Assembly: GCA_039105265.1 (NCBI GenBank)
Contig: JAPFFF010000038.1
Location: 1,364,001 to 1,428,000 of the forward strand
Origin: Tritrichomonas musculus
Lineage: Eukaryota; Parabasalia; Tritrichomonadida; Tritrichomonadidae
Direction: 5' to 3'
DNA length: 64,000 bases
Shown: positions 46,724-58,162 of the stretch, in pieces
Numbering within the stretch: position 1 is the stretch's first letter
Layout of the letters: the number at the start of each line of letters is the position of its first letter
Program-made: the position numbers and the translations under genes
Notes under the pieces: generated by a model
What the model saw: the letters and a program-made list of their open reading frames with translations, nothing else
Told to the model about the DNA's origin: nothing
The model's database searches: none

Positions 46724-46793
46724 GGTCCATAGTCTAATGGTTAGGATACGAGGTCTTCGTCCTCGAGGTAGCGGTTCGATTCCACTTGGACCA
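46724..46793 (+). tRNA. tRNA-Glu (anticodon TTC)
   Basis: The cloverleaf is clear: acceptor GGTCCAT with TTGGACC, D-arm AGTCTAATGGTTAGGAT (A box), anticodon stem CGAGG/CCTCG with loop TCTTCGT, and T-arm GCGGTTCGATTCCAC (B box), with A as the discriminator base. A T run follows as Pol III terminator. Aligned with eukaryotic tRNA-Glu, the anticodon is TTC. The base before the anticodon reads C where nearly all tRNAs have T. Confidence 0.8.
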
Positions 46794-46951
46794 GCTTTTT
46801 TTTGATTCAGATTCAAGATTGTAGGCTGGAAAACCACGTACAATTGGAATATATTGGAGTTTAAAAAAAGATTTTCTCCAACTTTTAATTTTGATTCATT
46901 ATTAAGCTACAATTCATAATGAAAACAGTTTAAAAAATGAAGTGAAATTTT

Positions 46952-47684
46952 TGAAAAATTTTGGTAGACTTTTTTTTGGACAAAATCGGCACCTTTTACA
47001 ATAACCGTTTTTTGTAAAGTCCAAAATCGGCACCTTTTATATCAAATAAACATTCAAAATCAATTTTTTACAAAAATGAAAATAAAAAAAAAAAAAATAA
47101 TTATATATAAATGTTTATTAAAATAGAATTATGATAATATTTGGATTAGTTTTAATCTATTTTTTATATAATTATGAATAATAAATGAAAAAAAGAAAAC
47201 TATCCAAAAGTATTCCTATAGAGTTAAATTGAACAATTCATATGAAAATAATTCATTTGATTACTGCGAGCAAGGTCACACATGTGTGTATTAGTATTTC
47301 ATTTCAATTTGATATCTGCCAGAAACAAAGACAAATAAAAATAATAGCTACATGACTATTTTCTGGGCTTAATAGACATACTTTTGGCTACAAATCACTA
47401 AAAATGAAAAAAATTCTGATATAAAAAATAAGTTTTTTTGCTAATATGATATTCAAATTAATGTACAGTGAATTGAGATTATGATCATGTAGAACACATC
47501 ATCGATAAAAGTCTGTATTACCTCGAGCTTGCTGTATATATGAATGCTTTAATATAAAAAAAAAAATGATTTTCAATAGATAAATGGTTATACGTTTATT
47601 GTTTTTTTACAAATTCTATTGATATATTTTGAATAGATAAATGGCCTGCTGATTTTGTCCTTTTTGGAGTCTACCAAAATTTTA
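46952..47684. mobile_element. 733-bp non-autonomous element, possibly hAT-like
   Basis: Inverted ends around AATTTTGGTAGACT, followed by GGACAAAATC on the left and mirrored on the right, are flanked by an 8-bp direct repeat GAAATTTT (46944-46951, 47685-47692). No coding capacity. The AT-rich duplication makes the exact boundary uncertain. Confidence 0.5.
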
Positions 47685-47970
47685 GAAATTTTATAAAATT
47701 TTCGACTGAATTCAGCTTTTAAATAGTGTAACTTTGAAGAATTCTTCTACTTTTTTGTGAATTACCAATGCATTATTCCGTAAAATGATGCAAATTCCTC
47801 ATGATGCAAAAGCTTCTCAAATATTTTTTCTTCTCTGATTTAGATAGAACATATTTTAAATAACTATGCAATGAATGCTGATTTCTTCAAAGATCTCTGA
47901 AATGAATGATTCTTCTAAAAAGTACAGAAATTTACCAAATAAAATTTTATTAATAAAGAATAATGACTTA

Positions 47971-48876
47971 TTAGTTAGAAGCTTCATCATTTGATTTGCT
48001 ATTTCTTTTCCTTTTTACAACAATGATTACAACCACAATTATCGCAACAACAACAACAACAGCTGCTACAACAATTCCAATAATTGCAACCAAGGGCAGC
48101 CCTTTAGAAATTGTTTTATCGACAAATTTAATTTCATTATCAGTATTTGTCTTAATAATTTTATCCATCCATTTCTTAACGTCATTATTATTTGCGTTGC
48201 TAGCGAATCGTTGTCCTTGGAACCAATTTGCACCACTAGTTTTATCAGCCAAATTTTTTCCACTATCGCCCATCTTACTTGAATGTGAAGTACAGAATGG
48301 AATAACGGTTTTACCTTTAAAATTATATTTTTCAATGAAAGTGTAGACAGCACGTGGAGCATCTCCAAACCAAACGGGATATCCAACAAATATCGTTTCA
48401 GCTTTATCAACATTATCGATGTTATTTATCTGTGGTCGTTGGGATGGGTCGCTATGCTCTCTTGAAGTGCGACTGTTTGGGTCATTGTAATTAAGATCAT
48501 TAGATGTGTAAGGAATTGTTGGTTTTATTTCAACCAATCTCCCAAATTTAAGAGAACCATGAATACTTTCAGCAACCCTTTTTGTATTGCCTGTTGCTGA
48601 GAAGTAAGATACAATAATTTTATTATCATTATTATTACTATTATCTCCATCATCGGGATCAGTTGGGTTTATATCTAATGAATTAACCCAATTTGTAACT
48701 GTACTTTCATCTTGATTAGAGCCAAATCTTCGTCCTTCAAGCCAATTACCTTTTTGTGCTTTGGCTTGTAAATCTCTGCTACTGTCGCCAAGTCCACTCG
48801 ATCCTGATGTGCAGAATGGAATGATTGTTTTCCCTGTTAAATCGTTATTTTCAACAAATAGTATTGATAATTTGGA
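47971..48876 (-). pseudogene. 5'-truncated tandem flavodoxin-like protein with membrane anchor
   Basis: One frame is open over 302 codons but has no ATG upstream, and a TAA precedes it. It begins inside a first flavodoxin-type domain (VENNDLTGKTIIPFCTSGSS), then a complete second domain with the FMN loop IIVSYFSATGNTKR, VGYPVWFGDAPRAVYTFIEK and GKTVIPFCTSHSS. A hydrophobic segment (PLVAIIGIVVAAVVVVVAII) followed by KRKR forms a C-terminal membrane anchor. Flavodoxin_4-like proteins bind FMN; a membrane-anchored tandem form would carry out redox work at a membrane. Missing its N-terminus, the gene is probably dead or partial. Confidence 0.7.
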
Positions 48877-50372
48877 TTAGGAATTATTACTAATAAATAA
48901 AATCATAATGCTCATATATATCTAATATATCTTTTTCGAATGAATTAGTATGCTGCATTTAATAAAATATTTGAATTAAAATGTCAAATACTGATTTAAT
49001 CAACTTTTAAGGGAAATGAACCTAAAGATTTTTGCTAAAAGCAAAAAACAATTATGATATTAGAAATAATATTTGAAACTAATATAAAAATTTTTAAAAA
49101 AGCTTTCCATTGGTTTGTTTATTTATGTAATTAAATATTAAATATACAATAAAACATTTATTTTCTTTTTTTAGTTTTTCTCAATTTCTCGTTTTTCATT
49201 TCAATTTTTGGGAGACAAAAAAGTTTTATTTTACCTTGATTAAGAAGAATTCCCCAAATTAATTTATTTATTTAAGTTTTTAACAATCTATATTGATGAT
49301 TGCAAAATAATTTTGATAAATTCCCTTTGGATGTTTTATTTTAATTCAAATTAAAAATGTGCAATTTTGACGGGGAATCGTATTTTTCTACGCCACTTTT
49401 TGAAAACTTTTAAACTTTTTGAATACTTTTTTATACTTTTTTATATTTTTTTATTCAATTTTTGCTAAATAATGCATAAATATTTAGTTCAAATGGCTTC
49501 CCGATTCATCCAGCAATTCAAGGAGCCTGATTCGGCTTCACGCAGCCCTATGGTGATCACTGGTGCGTATATTCCTGAAAAATTATGTAAAAATAAAAAA
49601 AAATTATATCAAAAAAAGCAAACTGTTATAATTTTAAGAGAAAATTTTAATTTACGATTTTTTTGGTTAATTTTCTTAACAGAGTAAGTTAAATTTCACC
49701 TTAAGATGGCGGTTTTTTACTTTCCATGAGTAGCTATTCACGGATAGAAAAACCATTCAAAAAGTGGCGTAGAAAAAAACGATTGTCCAATTTTGACAAA
49801 CATTTTTTTTTAAAAAAATATATATCAGCCTCTTTGCATAATTATCAAATTTGACCGGCTTATTTTTCTTTTATTAGCAGATATTTTTGGACCATCATTC
49901 GATCTATCATTAATTACTTGAAATTAGAAAGTTTCCATTTTCATCGATTGTCTTTAATCAAATCATAAAAGTAATATTCATATATATTTACTATTATATT
50001 ATTTATAAATAAAATAAATTTTTGAATATATTAATTACATAACGCAAAAAAATGGAAAAAAAAAAAAATAGAAAAAAAAACTGAAAATTCAATTAGAAAT
50101 TACTGATAAAGGCATAAGATCCATAAATAAGTTTATCTGATTTCAATATACAAATATAAATCAAATCACATGTTTTGATGTTAAAAAGGTTGTTTTCAAA
50201 ATAATTGAAATTCTAATATGTATTCAAGTAGCCAACAAAAGAAAAAAGTTGTTTCCAAAATGATTTAAACATTGTATTTTGTAATTCAGTCCAATAGCCA
50301 AATTAAAAGTTGCCCATTTTTTCAATACTTTTTAAGGGCACAAATTCTTTTGATTGAAAATTATTTTCCAAA
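48877..50372. other. AT-rich intergenic DNA with one inverted-repeat element
   Basis: No supported gene. It contains the inverted-repeat element at 49376-49784 and otherwise low-complexity DNA. Confidence 0.5.
49376..49784. mobile_element. About 409-bp inverted-repeat element (MITE-like)
   Basis: Ends of 29 bp match as inverted repeats with one difference (core CTACGCCACTTTTTGAA at left; reverse complement at right). The centre (about 49494-49565) is distinctly richer in G and C. No target duplication is obvious. A 71-codon frame across the centre has no recognisable domain. Confidence 0.55.
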
Positions 50373-52106
50373 ATGCTTTTCAAAGAAGGACTAAAATTAA
50401 TTCTTGGCAATAAAGAATTTACAATTCCATCGGAATTTCATTTACTGTCGAATATAAATCCAGAAATTTACTCAGAACTGATTAAAAATGGAGAATATGT
50501 TGTGAAATCATATGTTGATGAAGATACATTACAATCATTTATCGATTATTTGGTAAATCGCCATATTCCCAATATAATTGATCAAAACTTGGATGAATAC
50601 ATTGAATTATGTACAGAATTTGATTGCATGAAGTCACTCATTAATATATATCAAAACAACAAAAGATCGAAAAGTGAGAAAAACATGTTTTTGAAATACA
50701 GACTGAAAAAACTAGAAAAAGAAAAGGAAGATAAAAAAAATCAATACAAAAAAGTAATATCATTATTAGAAACTAAAGATTTCAGTAAGTATATCATAAC
50801 CGACAAAGAAAAGAATCTGCAAAGGATTAAGTGCAAGTTAGAACTTGGATGTCAAAGTGGAAATCTTAAATTTATCGATTCATTCACACGTCAAATTGTT
50901 GTTGTTGATCAAATTCAATATGTAATATTTGAAGAAGATAAAACAGCTGCACTTTTCAATGTAGGCTATGAAGTATTTGGCAGCATTTGTATCCCAAGGT
51001 CAATTAAATATAACGGAGAAGAATTTATTGTGACGACCATTTTACAACGAGCTTTTTGGCTTACAAATGTCTGGCAAATTGAATTTGAAAAGGATTCAGA
51101 ACTCGAATTAATAGATAATGAAGCATTCTACAACTGTGCACTCAGGACGATCAAAGTTCCATCACATGTAACAAGAATAGGTGACAAAGCATTTTACTAC
51201 AGCAATCAATTCTTGTTTGCTGAATTCACAGATGATTCAGAATTAGAAACAATTGGACAAGAAGCCTTTGCACACACGAAAATTGAAAAGATAAAGATTC
51301 CTTCTCATTTGAAAAAGATTGAATCATTTGTATTCAATGATTGTCAAAATCTTAAAACAGTTGAATTCCAAGACAATTCAGAACTGAGACAATTTAATCC
51401 ATTTTGTTTTATAAGCTGTGCATTCGAAACAATTAAAATTCCACGAAGTTTAAGAAGAATTCAAATATCAGCATTCTACAAATGCTTTCTTCTGAAGAAC
51501 ATTGAAATACCGGAAGATTCTGAGTTAAGAAGAATCGAACAAAATGCATTCATTTGCACTTCAATCAATAAATTATTTATCCCAGAAAAAGTGGATCAAT
51601 TGGTCGAAGGCTGGAATCATGGAACACCTGAATTAAACTATGTAACATTGTCACCAATGAATAAAAATTATTCTAATGCGAATGATAAGTTCATTCTCGG
51701 CAAATCTAGACCTAAAAACGAAATTTTTGATGTCCTTTGTTTCGCAAAAAGAAATTTAACAGAAGTAACAATTCCCAATTATATAATTGAAATTGCATCT
51801 TGCGCTTTTTCAGGATGCGAAAAGTTAAAGAATGTTGATTTCCAAGAGAATTCACAATTGAAAAAAATTGGTGAGTATGCTTTCTTCATGACGGCGATTG
51901 AAAAAATTAAAATTCCAATTCATGTAAGGAAAATATCAAAAAATACTTTTTATGGTTGCTCACAATTGAAATTGGTTGAAATTCCAAATGATTCAGAGAT
52001 TAAATTAATTGATAAAAACTCATTTGTGAATAAAGATGTCAACATATTGGCTTCACCAAATCTAATTAATTCCATAACTTTTATTGAACTAAAAGAAAAA
52101 GAATGA
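50373..52106 (+). CDS. BspA-type LRR protein with BTB-like N-terminus (577 residues)
   Basis: Residues 1-105 resemble the short BTB-like domain of trichomonad repeat proteins (KEFTIPSEFHLLSNINPEIY, TLQSFIDYLVNRHIPNI). Residues 105-150 are a Lys/Glu coiled coil. Residues about 200-560 are LRR_5/BspA repeats (LIDNEAFYNCALRTIKVPSH, IGQEAFAHTKIEKIKIPSHL, IASCAFSGCEKLKNVDF). No signal peptide or membrane span, so it may be cytosolic even though BspA repeats are usually associated with surface proteins. The start is the first ATG and the frame is intact. A 33-T run lies just after the gene. Confidence 0.88.
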   Translation: MLFKEGLKLILGNKEFTIPSEFHLLSNINPEIYSELIKNGEYVVKSYVDEDTLQSFIDYLVNRHIPNIIDQNLDEYIELCTEFDCMKSLINIYQNNKRSKSEKNMFLKYRLKKLEKEKEDKKNQYKKVISLLETKDFSKYIITDKEKNLQRIKCKLELGCQSGNLKFIDSFTRQIVVVDQIQYVIFEEDKTAALFNVGYEVFGSICIPRSIKYNGEEFIVTTILQRAFWLTNVWQIEFEKDSELELIDNEAFYNCALRTIKVPSHVTRIGDKAFYYSNQFLFAEFTDDSELETIGQEAFAHTKIEKIKIPSHLKKIESFVFNDCQNLKTVEFQDNSELRQFNPFCFISCAFETIKIPRSLRRIQISAFYKCFLLKNIEIPEDSELRRIEQNAFICTSINKLFIPEKVDQLVEGWNHGTPELNYVTLSPMNKNYSNANDKFILGKSRPKNEIFDVLCFAKRNLTEVTIPNYIIEIASCAFSGCEKLKNVDFQENSQLKKIGEYAFFMTAIEKIKIPIHVRKISKNTFYGCSQLKLVEIPNDSEIKLIDKNSFVNKDVNILASPNLINSITFIELKEKE

Positions 52107-52143
52107 TTCTTTTAGCTAAAAAACCTCAAATTCTATTTTAAAT

Positions 52144-52146
<3 letters not shown>

Positions 52147-52179
<33 letters not shown>
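52147..52179. repeat. 33-base T homopolymer
   Basis: An uninterrupted T run 40 bp after the stop of the BspA gene. Confidence 0.9.
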
Positions 52180-52181
<2 letters not shown>

Positions 52182-54175
52182 AAAAAAAATAGGTTTAATC
52201 TGTTGAAATGCGTAACTTATAAAATATAATTTGAATCACGAGAAAGATTTGGAGATTTCTTGAGCCTATTGGCAATTGGGAAGCTGAATAGTATCTGTAA
52301 AATCGTTAATTGGGTTGCAATCGATAAATCTGTAAAGAAGAATGCTTCTTTTCTTTTAGCTTAAAAATGAAGTGTGGCCATTGTGACATTAATATTTTTT
52401 TTATCCATTTGCATTGCATAAATTTTGTAAAATAGACGTCTATTGAATTTTCTCATTTCAATAAATTTACTCAAATTATTGATAATACATATATAAATAA
52501 TTCAATGGATGCTCAATTTATTTTTGCTTATGAATTTTCAATTAGAGATTTTCCCCTTGAAATTTGAATACTTTTCCAAATGTCACTTTTGAGATAATCG
52601 GATAAAATTTTTAACTGTAGAAACTGAAAAATAGCCAAGATATAAAGTTAATATTTTAATATTATTTTTATTATTTGTCTTATATCATATGTTTAGAGTT
52701 ATATATAATTTTTGTCTTATGAACTTTAAAGATATTTCTAAAACAAAAAAGTATGGAGAAAAAATAATATAATAACAAGTTAAAAATAATTCTCACAAAT
52801 TTTATCAATTATTTCCTTTATTTTTTTTAAATATCTTAATAAATATATTAAATACATATAAATATGATAGTAAATGATAAATTATTTTCATTAATTGTTT
52901 TAAAATATTTAAAAATAGAATTAATGAATTTATTTATATAAACAGTAAGATGGAATCATTTTTATTCATATTTTGAATATATAAAATAATTTTGTAAATG
53001 AATATCTTATGCAAATAATAATATAAATAAAAATATTTGATGATTTTATATTCTTTAATTTGAAATATCTAAAAATTTGCGGTTTTTTGAATCCGTGTAA
53101 TTAATTGAAACTTTACGCTAAATATATATATATATAAAATTAATTATATAATGCTGGCTTATATTTTAATGGTTAGGATATATCTTTGGAGAAATATCTG
53201 TTGGATTTTCTTTAACAAAATTACAAAACTGATTGTTTCACAGGAATTTCTATTTTTTCTCTCTACAAAATTATAAAACAAATAAATTGAAAGAACTTCC
53301 AAAACATCATTATTAGGAATAATAAATCTCTTTTGTTCATTAAATAAAAGTCATCTCATTTTAACATATATCGTTGAGATGAAGAATTGAAAACATTAAT
53401 AATTCTGAAAAAAATATGAATGATAACTTTTTAATAGTAAACCAATTACTAACGAATTACTTTGTTTAAATGAATCTTCATATTTTTTCATCTTCTTAAA
53501 TAAACTTCAATTTTGTGAATATTTTTAAATTGAACGTTGTACGATAAAAGAATTATATCCCCTTATTCAATTTTGTTAATTATTTCAATATGAAATTGAA
53601 TACTATTTCAATATTTGATTTTTAAAAAAGTTGCAATTTCACCACTTTTTCGAAGTGCATCTTCTTATTTTAAAGATTACAAAATACTTTTTTAAATAAA
53701 TTCCATTCTGATAAATAAAAAAAATGGTTCCGAAGCTAAAAATAATAAAATTTGAAATTTGTTTTTGATAAATATATTTAAAAACTAATCATAATGAGAG
53801 AATTTGGTCTCTTAGCATGCTTGTAAATGGAATTTAACATATAGAAAATGGAGTTATAACAGATTATTTTATATAAATGTTTATTTTTTCAATAAAAAAA
53901 TCAAAAAAATGGTATCATTCAATTTTGAATAACGAAAATAAATTTTATTGAAACCAAATAAAATGAAATAAAAAATTAAGTGCATAATTGCAATATATGA
54001 ATATAATTAGCTTAAATTAGAATGAAAAAAAGAGTTTATTTTTTCAATATATACAAAAATCGTTTAACAAAAAGCTCCTGTATTTTCACAAAAAGTCTGC
54101 GTGTAATTAACTTATTATTATGTATTCAACTTTTTCTAAAAATTATTTAAAAATACTTACTTCACATTTGTTTTA
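52180..54175. other. 2 kb AT-rich intergenic DNA, nothing recognised
   Basis: No supported frame. A tRNA-Glu-like D-arm fragment (AATGGTTAGGATA) occurs near 53169 without the rest of a tRNA. Confidence 0.5.
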
Positions 54176-54787
54176 ATGCTGGCTAATACAAATGCAGGAT
54201 CAAGAGATAAGAACAAGAGAGTCAGGAAACATTTCACAGAGAAAGAAGATCAAACCATTAAGCATTTTGTTCAAATAATAGGATCAAAAAAATGGTCCTT
54301 CATTGCAAATTTTGTTCCCGGAAGAACAGCTAAGCAATGCAGAGACAGGTACATGAATAACCTGAAACCAGAATTAGTAAAAGTAGAATGGTCAAAGAGA
54401 GATGATGACTTGCTCATTGATCTATATTCAAAACATGGGCCAAAATGGTCTTTATTCTGTAAATACTTCAATAACAGAAATCAAGTATCAATAAAAAATA
54501 GATTAATCTTTTTACAAAAAAATCGTTTCTCTTTTCAAGAAAAAAACAAAGAAGATATAGAACGTCTTGAAAAACCTCAAGAAAATGAAACAAATGATGA
54601 TGAAGAAAAATATCACTCCAAAATAATGAATGATAATATAAAGATCAAATCAGATCCAAAAACAAATAGAAATAATAAAACAATGACAGAAATCAAAGAT
54701 AATATAGATGATACGAATGAATTTGATCAATTTTTTGATGAAGATCCTTTATTTAATCATAACGAAGATTGGAATTTATGGTATTAA
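54176..54787 (+). CDS. Two-repeat Myb DNA-binding protein (203 residues)
   Basis: Two Myb/SANT repeats: residues about 18-68 (HFTEKEDQTIKHFVQIIGSK, W40, GRTAKQCRDRYMNNL) and 72-122 (WSKRDDDLLIDLYSKHGPKW, NQVSIKNRL). The C-terminal 80 residues are charged and Asn-rich with an acidic end that could act as an activation region. Trichomonads have many such small R2R3-type Myb proteins; some, studied in T. vaginalis, bind promoters including the initiator. Likely a nuclear transcription factor; target unknown. Confidence 0.9.
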   Translation: MLANTNAGSRDKNKRVRKHFTEKEDQTIKHFVQIIGSKKWSFIANFVPGRTAKQCRDRYMNNLKPELVKVEWSKRDDDLLIDLYSKHGPKWSLFCKYFNNRNQVSIKNRLIFLQKNRFSFQEKNKEDIERLEKPQENETNDDEEKYHSKIMNDNIKIKSDPKTNRNNKTMTEIKDNIDDTNEFDQFFDEDPLFNHNEDWNLWY

Positions 54788-55262
54788 TCATTTGATTAAT
54801 ATAAAATTTTAGTTGGCAATAAAAACCCAATAAATATCAAAATAATCATATTTTTTTTATCCTTAAATTTATTTCTGAAAAAGTGACAAAAAACTATACC
54901 TCCATTTCAAATTTTAAATCATTTTATCTTTTTTATCAAACAATTTAATTGCATCATTCTTCATTAATAATATATTATATAATTATCATAATATTAATTA
55001 AATTTTAAAAAATTAATTCATATTCAAAATATAAAGATATAACTATTTTAAATTGAGAGGGAGGTAATGTTTTTCAATGAATTATTATTTACACTTAAAA
55101 TATCAATATCTCAATCAAATCATTAAATTTTCAATTTTTGATAATTCAATAATCATTAATAAAATATAAATTGAATATAATATCATGTAAAAAAAGCTAT
55201 TTGACCAAAATATAAAAAGATTGTGTTATAACAAAAAATTGGCCCAAATTTATGAGTTCTTT
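54788..55262. other. AT-rich intergenic DNA, nothing recognised
   Basis: No supported frame between the Myb gene and the nested transposons. Confidence 0.5.
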
Positions 55263-55270
55263 AGAACATA

Positions 55271-56520
55271 CTAGGCTTATGTGTCCAAACGTATTTATAT
55301 TCAAAAAGTTTGGAATGGATACATAAATGTGTCCACAAATTTTTGAGAACTTGATACCTGGGCTTTTCTGTCCATAAAATTTTCTGTCCGTTTCTAACTT
55401 TTTGAAACAAGGCGTCACTTTTTATGGATAGAAAGCGGTTATTTTAATCGATAAACTCTCAAATAATTGAAATAAATGTCCATAACGAACATTTTTTGGA
55501 CATTTTATATAATCATAAAATATTTAGCATTTTTGATTGTTCTTACATATAGTTAAAGAATATTCTCTTATTGCGAAATTAATTGAATTTCATTTATCAA
55601 TAAAAATAACAATATTTTGAAATTCCATCAATAAATAACTTATTATTATTATCATTATTAGTTTTACAACTCTTAATATATATATAATATAGGTATTTTT
55701 GAATCCAACATTTTATTTAACGAAGTTATTAAAATGCATTTTAAAAAAAATATTATCGTTCTTATAACCTTATCAATTTTAGAAAAATTTGAATTTATAT
55801 TTGTTTTTAATAAGAACCAAATTATCATTTAATTTCATTTTTTTAAAATATGAACGATTAATTTTTATTCAAAAATAATTTTTTTATTATTATTTTTTGG
55901 ATAATTCAAAAGCTAAAGTATAAAACAATAAAAAAGAACATTAATATTTTTGAGGTAGTTCAATGAAAATATTGAATGTTCTGTCCGTGTTTGAGTCAAA
56001 TGGACATTTTTGGACATTTTGGACAGTGTAAAGTTTTCAAAATATAACGAGAAAATTTTCCTGTCCATTGGATATTTTTTAAAACTTTTTGAATGAAATC
56101 CGTTTGGACAGAAAAGCCCAGCTTGATACTATCCAAAAAATCCAATTTTGGATACTTTGTTTCAATTTTGGACAGCTCTCAAATTTTCAATAGTAAATTT
56201 GAATATAATATACCAAATATATATAGAATTTCTTTTAAATATAAAATATGATTTTAAACTTTTTGTATCATTATTTGTTCGCTATTATTTAAAATAGTAT
56301 TGCAAAAAGCATTTTATTATAAAATAGCTAATCATTATGTATCATTAACTTATTTTCTTAAAAAAGATCAAACTATCCAAAAAAAAAGTATTTGGCTATT
56401 TTTTTTCAAAAAATTGAATAAAAACACGATAAAAAAACTCGTTTTTTGTCCATAAAAAAGTGACAACTCTTATCAAAAAGTCAAAAAAGGGCATTCAGTT
56501 CACTGGACTCAAAAGCCTAG
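55271..56520. mobile_element. Outer non-autonomous hAT-like element (1250 bp)
   Basis: Ends CTAGGCTTATGTGTCC at left and the mirrored CTAGGCTTTTGAGTCC at right; flanked by a perfect 8-bp duplication AGAACATA (55263-55270, 56521-56528). An 8-bp duplication is typical of hAT elements. No transposase is encoded. It contains a second element of the same family. Confidence 0.75.
55358..56121. mobile_element. Inner non-autonomous hAT-like element (764 bp), nested
   Basis: Ends are exact inverted repeats CTGGGCTTTTCTGTCC, flanked by a perfect 8-bp duplication CTTGATAC (55350-55357, 56122-56129). The ends resemble those of the outer element, so it inserted into a relative. No coding capacity. Confidence 0.8.
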
Positions 56521-56528
56521 AGAACATA

Positions 56529-57123
56529 TAATATGCTTTGTCATTTAATTAAGCAGATATTAAATTTTGAAAAAAATCGGATCGCATGTTTTTTTTTTTC
56601 CCTACTTTAATAACATGTTTTTTATAATTTTGTTTGAAAAAGTGAAATCTTAAAAATTTAAAAAGTTCACATATTTTTTAAAATAATATTATCAATTTTC
56701 AAATAAACCTTTTTACTTAAAATATAAATATCTTAAAATTGTACGATCAATTTATTTATTAAAGTGCAAATATGAATTATATAAATTTATTCAAATAATA
56801 TAAATACAAAAATAATTCAAAATTTTTGCATTATCTTAGCTTCTGTACATCATATCAAACAAGCTCAGTAAAACAATCTTTATTTTTAACATAAATAATT
56901 CAATTTTTATCAAATATTGAATAGAAATCAAATTATAGTTGGCCAATATAAAAAAAGCTTCAGTTTCTACACACATCATTATTTTTAACACAAATAATTC
57001 AATTTTTTAAATGTCATTGAAAACCATTCTAGATTTTATGAAAATATTTATGCAGGAATGGTTCAAAAATGAAAGAACAAAAATAAAATTTAAAATATAT
57101 ATTATTTTATAATATAAGTTTTT
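56529..57123. other. AT-rich intergenic DNA, nothing recognised
   Basis: No supported frame. A sentence-like duplication of 'ATAAATAATTCAATTTTT' type sequence occurs near 56892 and 56990. Confidence 0.4.
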
Positions 57124-58155
57124 TCATCTGTAATTATAATTGGGTATGTAAGTAACTCTACCAACTAATGGATTAAATATTGGCAATATTGGAGGTTCTT
57201 TATAAAAAGCATCATATCCAATGAAAGTTACTGTGCGAGGAATTGCAATTTTGTTCAACAAAGTGCATCCATAAAATGCATAATTTCCAATCGACTTCAA
57301 AGAAGAAGGTGTTTCAAATGTTACCTGCTGTAATGAATAGCAACCATTGAATGCATGTGCACCAATTGATTTCACAAAAGAAGGAATGGTTATTTTTGAT
57401 AATGACGAGCATCCGCTGAATGTTTCTTCGCCAATTGATGCTAGCATAGGTGGAATTGTAATTTGCTGCAAAGACGAGCAACCATAGAAGGCGCGATTTC
57501 CGATGAAAGTTACTGAAGACGGAATAGTAATTTGTGATAGAGAAGAACATGACATGAAGGCGCTTTCACCGATTGAAATTAATAACGAATTGAATTTCAC
57601 CTTTGTTAAATTAATGCATCCATTGAAAAGACCAATTCCTATTGCTTTTATTGAAGAAGGCATTTCTATTTCTTTCAATGATGAACATTCCAAAAAAGAA
57701 CCATCGCCAATTGAAGTAACTGTTGAAGGAATAATTATTTTTGCTAGCTTCTTGCATCCCATAAAGACACTGCTTCCAACTGTAGTAATGGATGAAGGAA
57801 TTGTTAGCTCTGTGATATTCTTACATTCAATAAAAGTTCCATCTTTGATTTCATTTAATGACATTGGAATTGATACATAAGCTAATGATGAACATTTCTT
57901 GAAAATACACTTTCCAATTGATGTTACTGAAGGTGGAATTGTTATTTGAGCCAATGATGAACATCCTTCAAATGCAAAATCTTCAATTGATGTTATACAA
58001 TTTGGAATTGTTAGGCATGTTAACTTCTCTGCTCCTCTGAAAAAGGTTGTTTTTATAACAGTTACTTCTTTAATTAAATACTGAACAATATCAACATTGT
58101 TTTTTTCAGCTGCACACTTTATTGGTGTTTCATTAAAAATAATTTTGAAATTCCA
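57124..58155 (-). pseudogene. Ankyrin-BspA LRR 3' portion of a frameshifted gene
   Basis: The frame is open from 58155 but lacks an upstream ATG. It begins with an ankyrin unit (NETPIKCAAEKNNVDIVQYL) and runs directly into BspA LRR_5 repeats (CITSIEDFAFEGCSSLAQIT, then about ten repeats such as VTSIGKCIFKKCSSLAYV and ITTVGSSVFMGCKKLAKI). The upstream DUF3447 gene (58163-59287) stops 8 bp away in another frame, in a position where a single gene would continue. A small indel near 58160 most simply explains the break. The nominal frame from 57954 starts at a TTG, not an ATG. Confidence 0.7.
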
Positions 58156-58162
58156 TCAAATA

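Noticed and set aside
46617-46805. 62-codon frame overlapping the tRNA
   Set aside because: Covers the tRNA gene, has no domain and no homologous feature.
49472-49687. 71-codon frame inside the 409-bp element
   Set aside because: No domain; the coding look of its first 25 codons comes from the GC-rich core only.
53150-53200. Second tRNA-Glu gene
   Set aside because: Only a D-arm-like AATGGTTAGGATA is present; no anticodon stem or B box follows.
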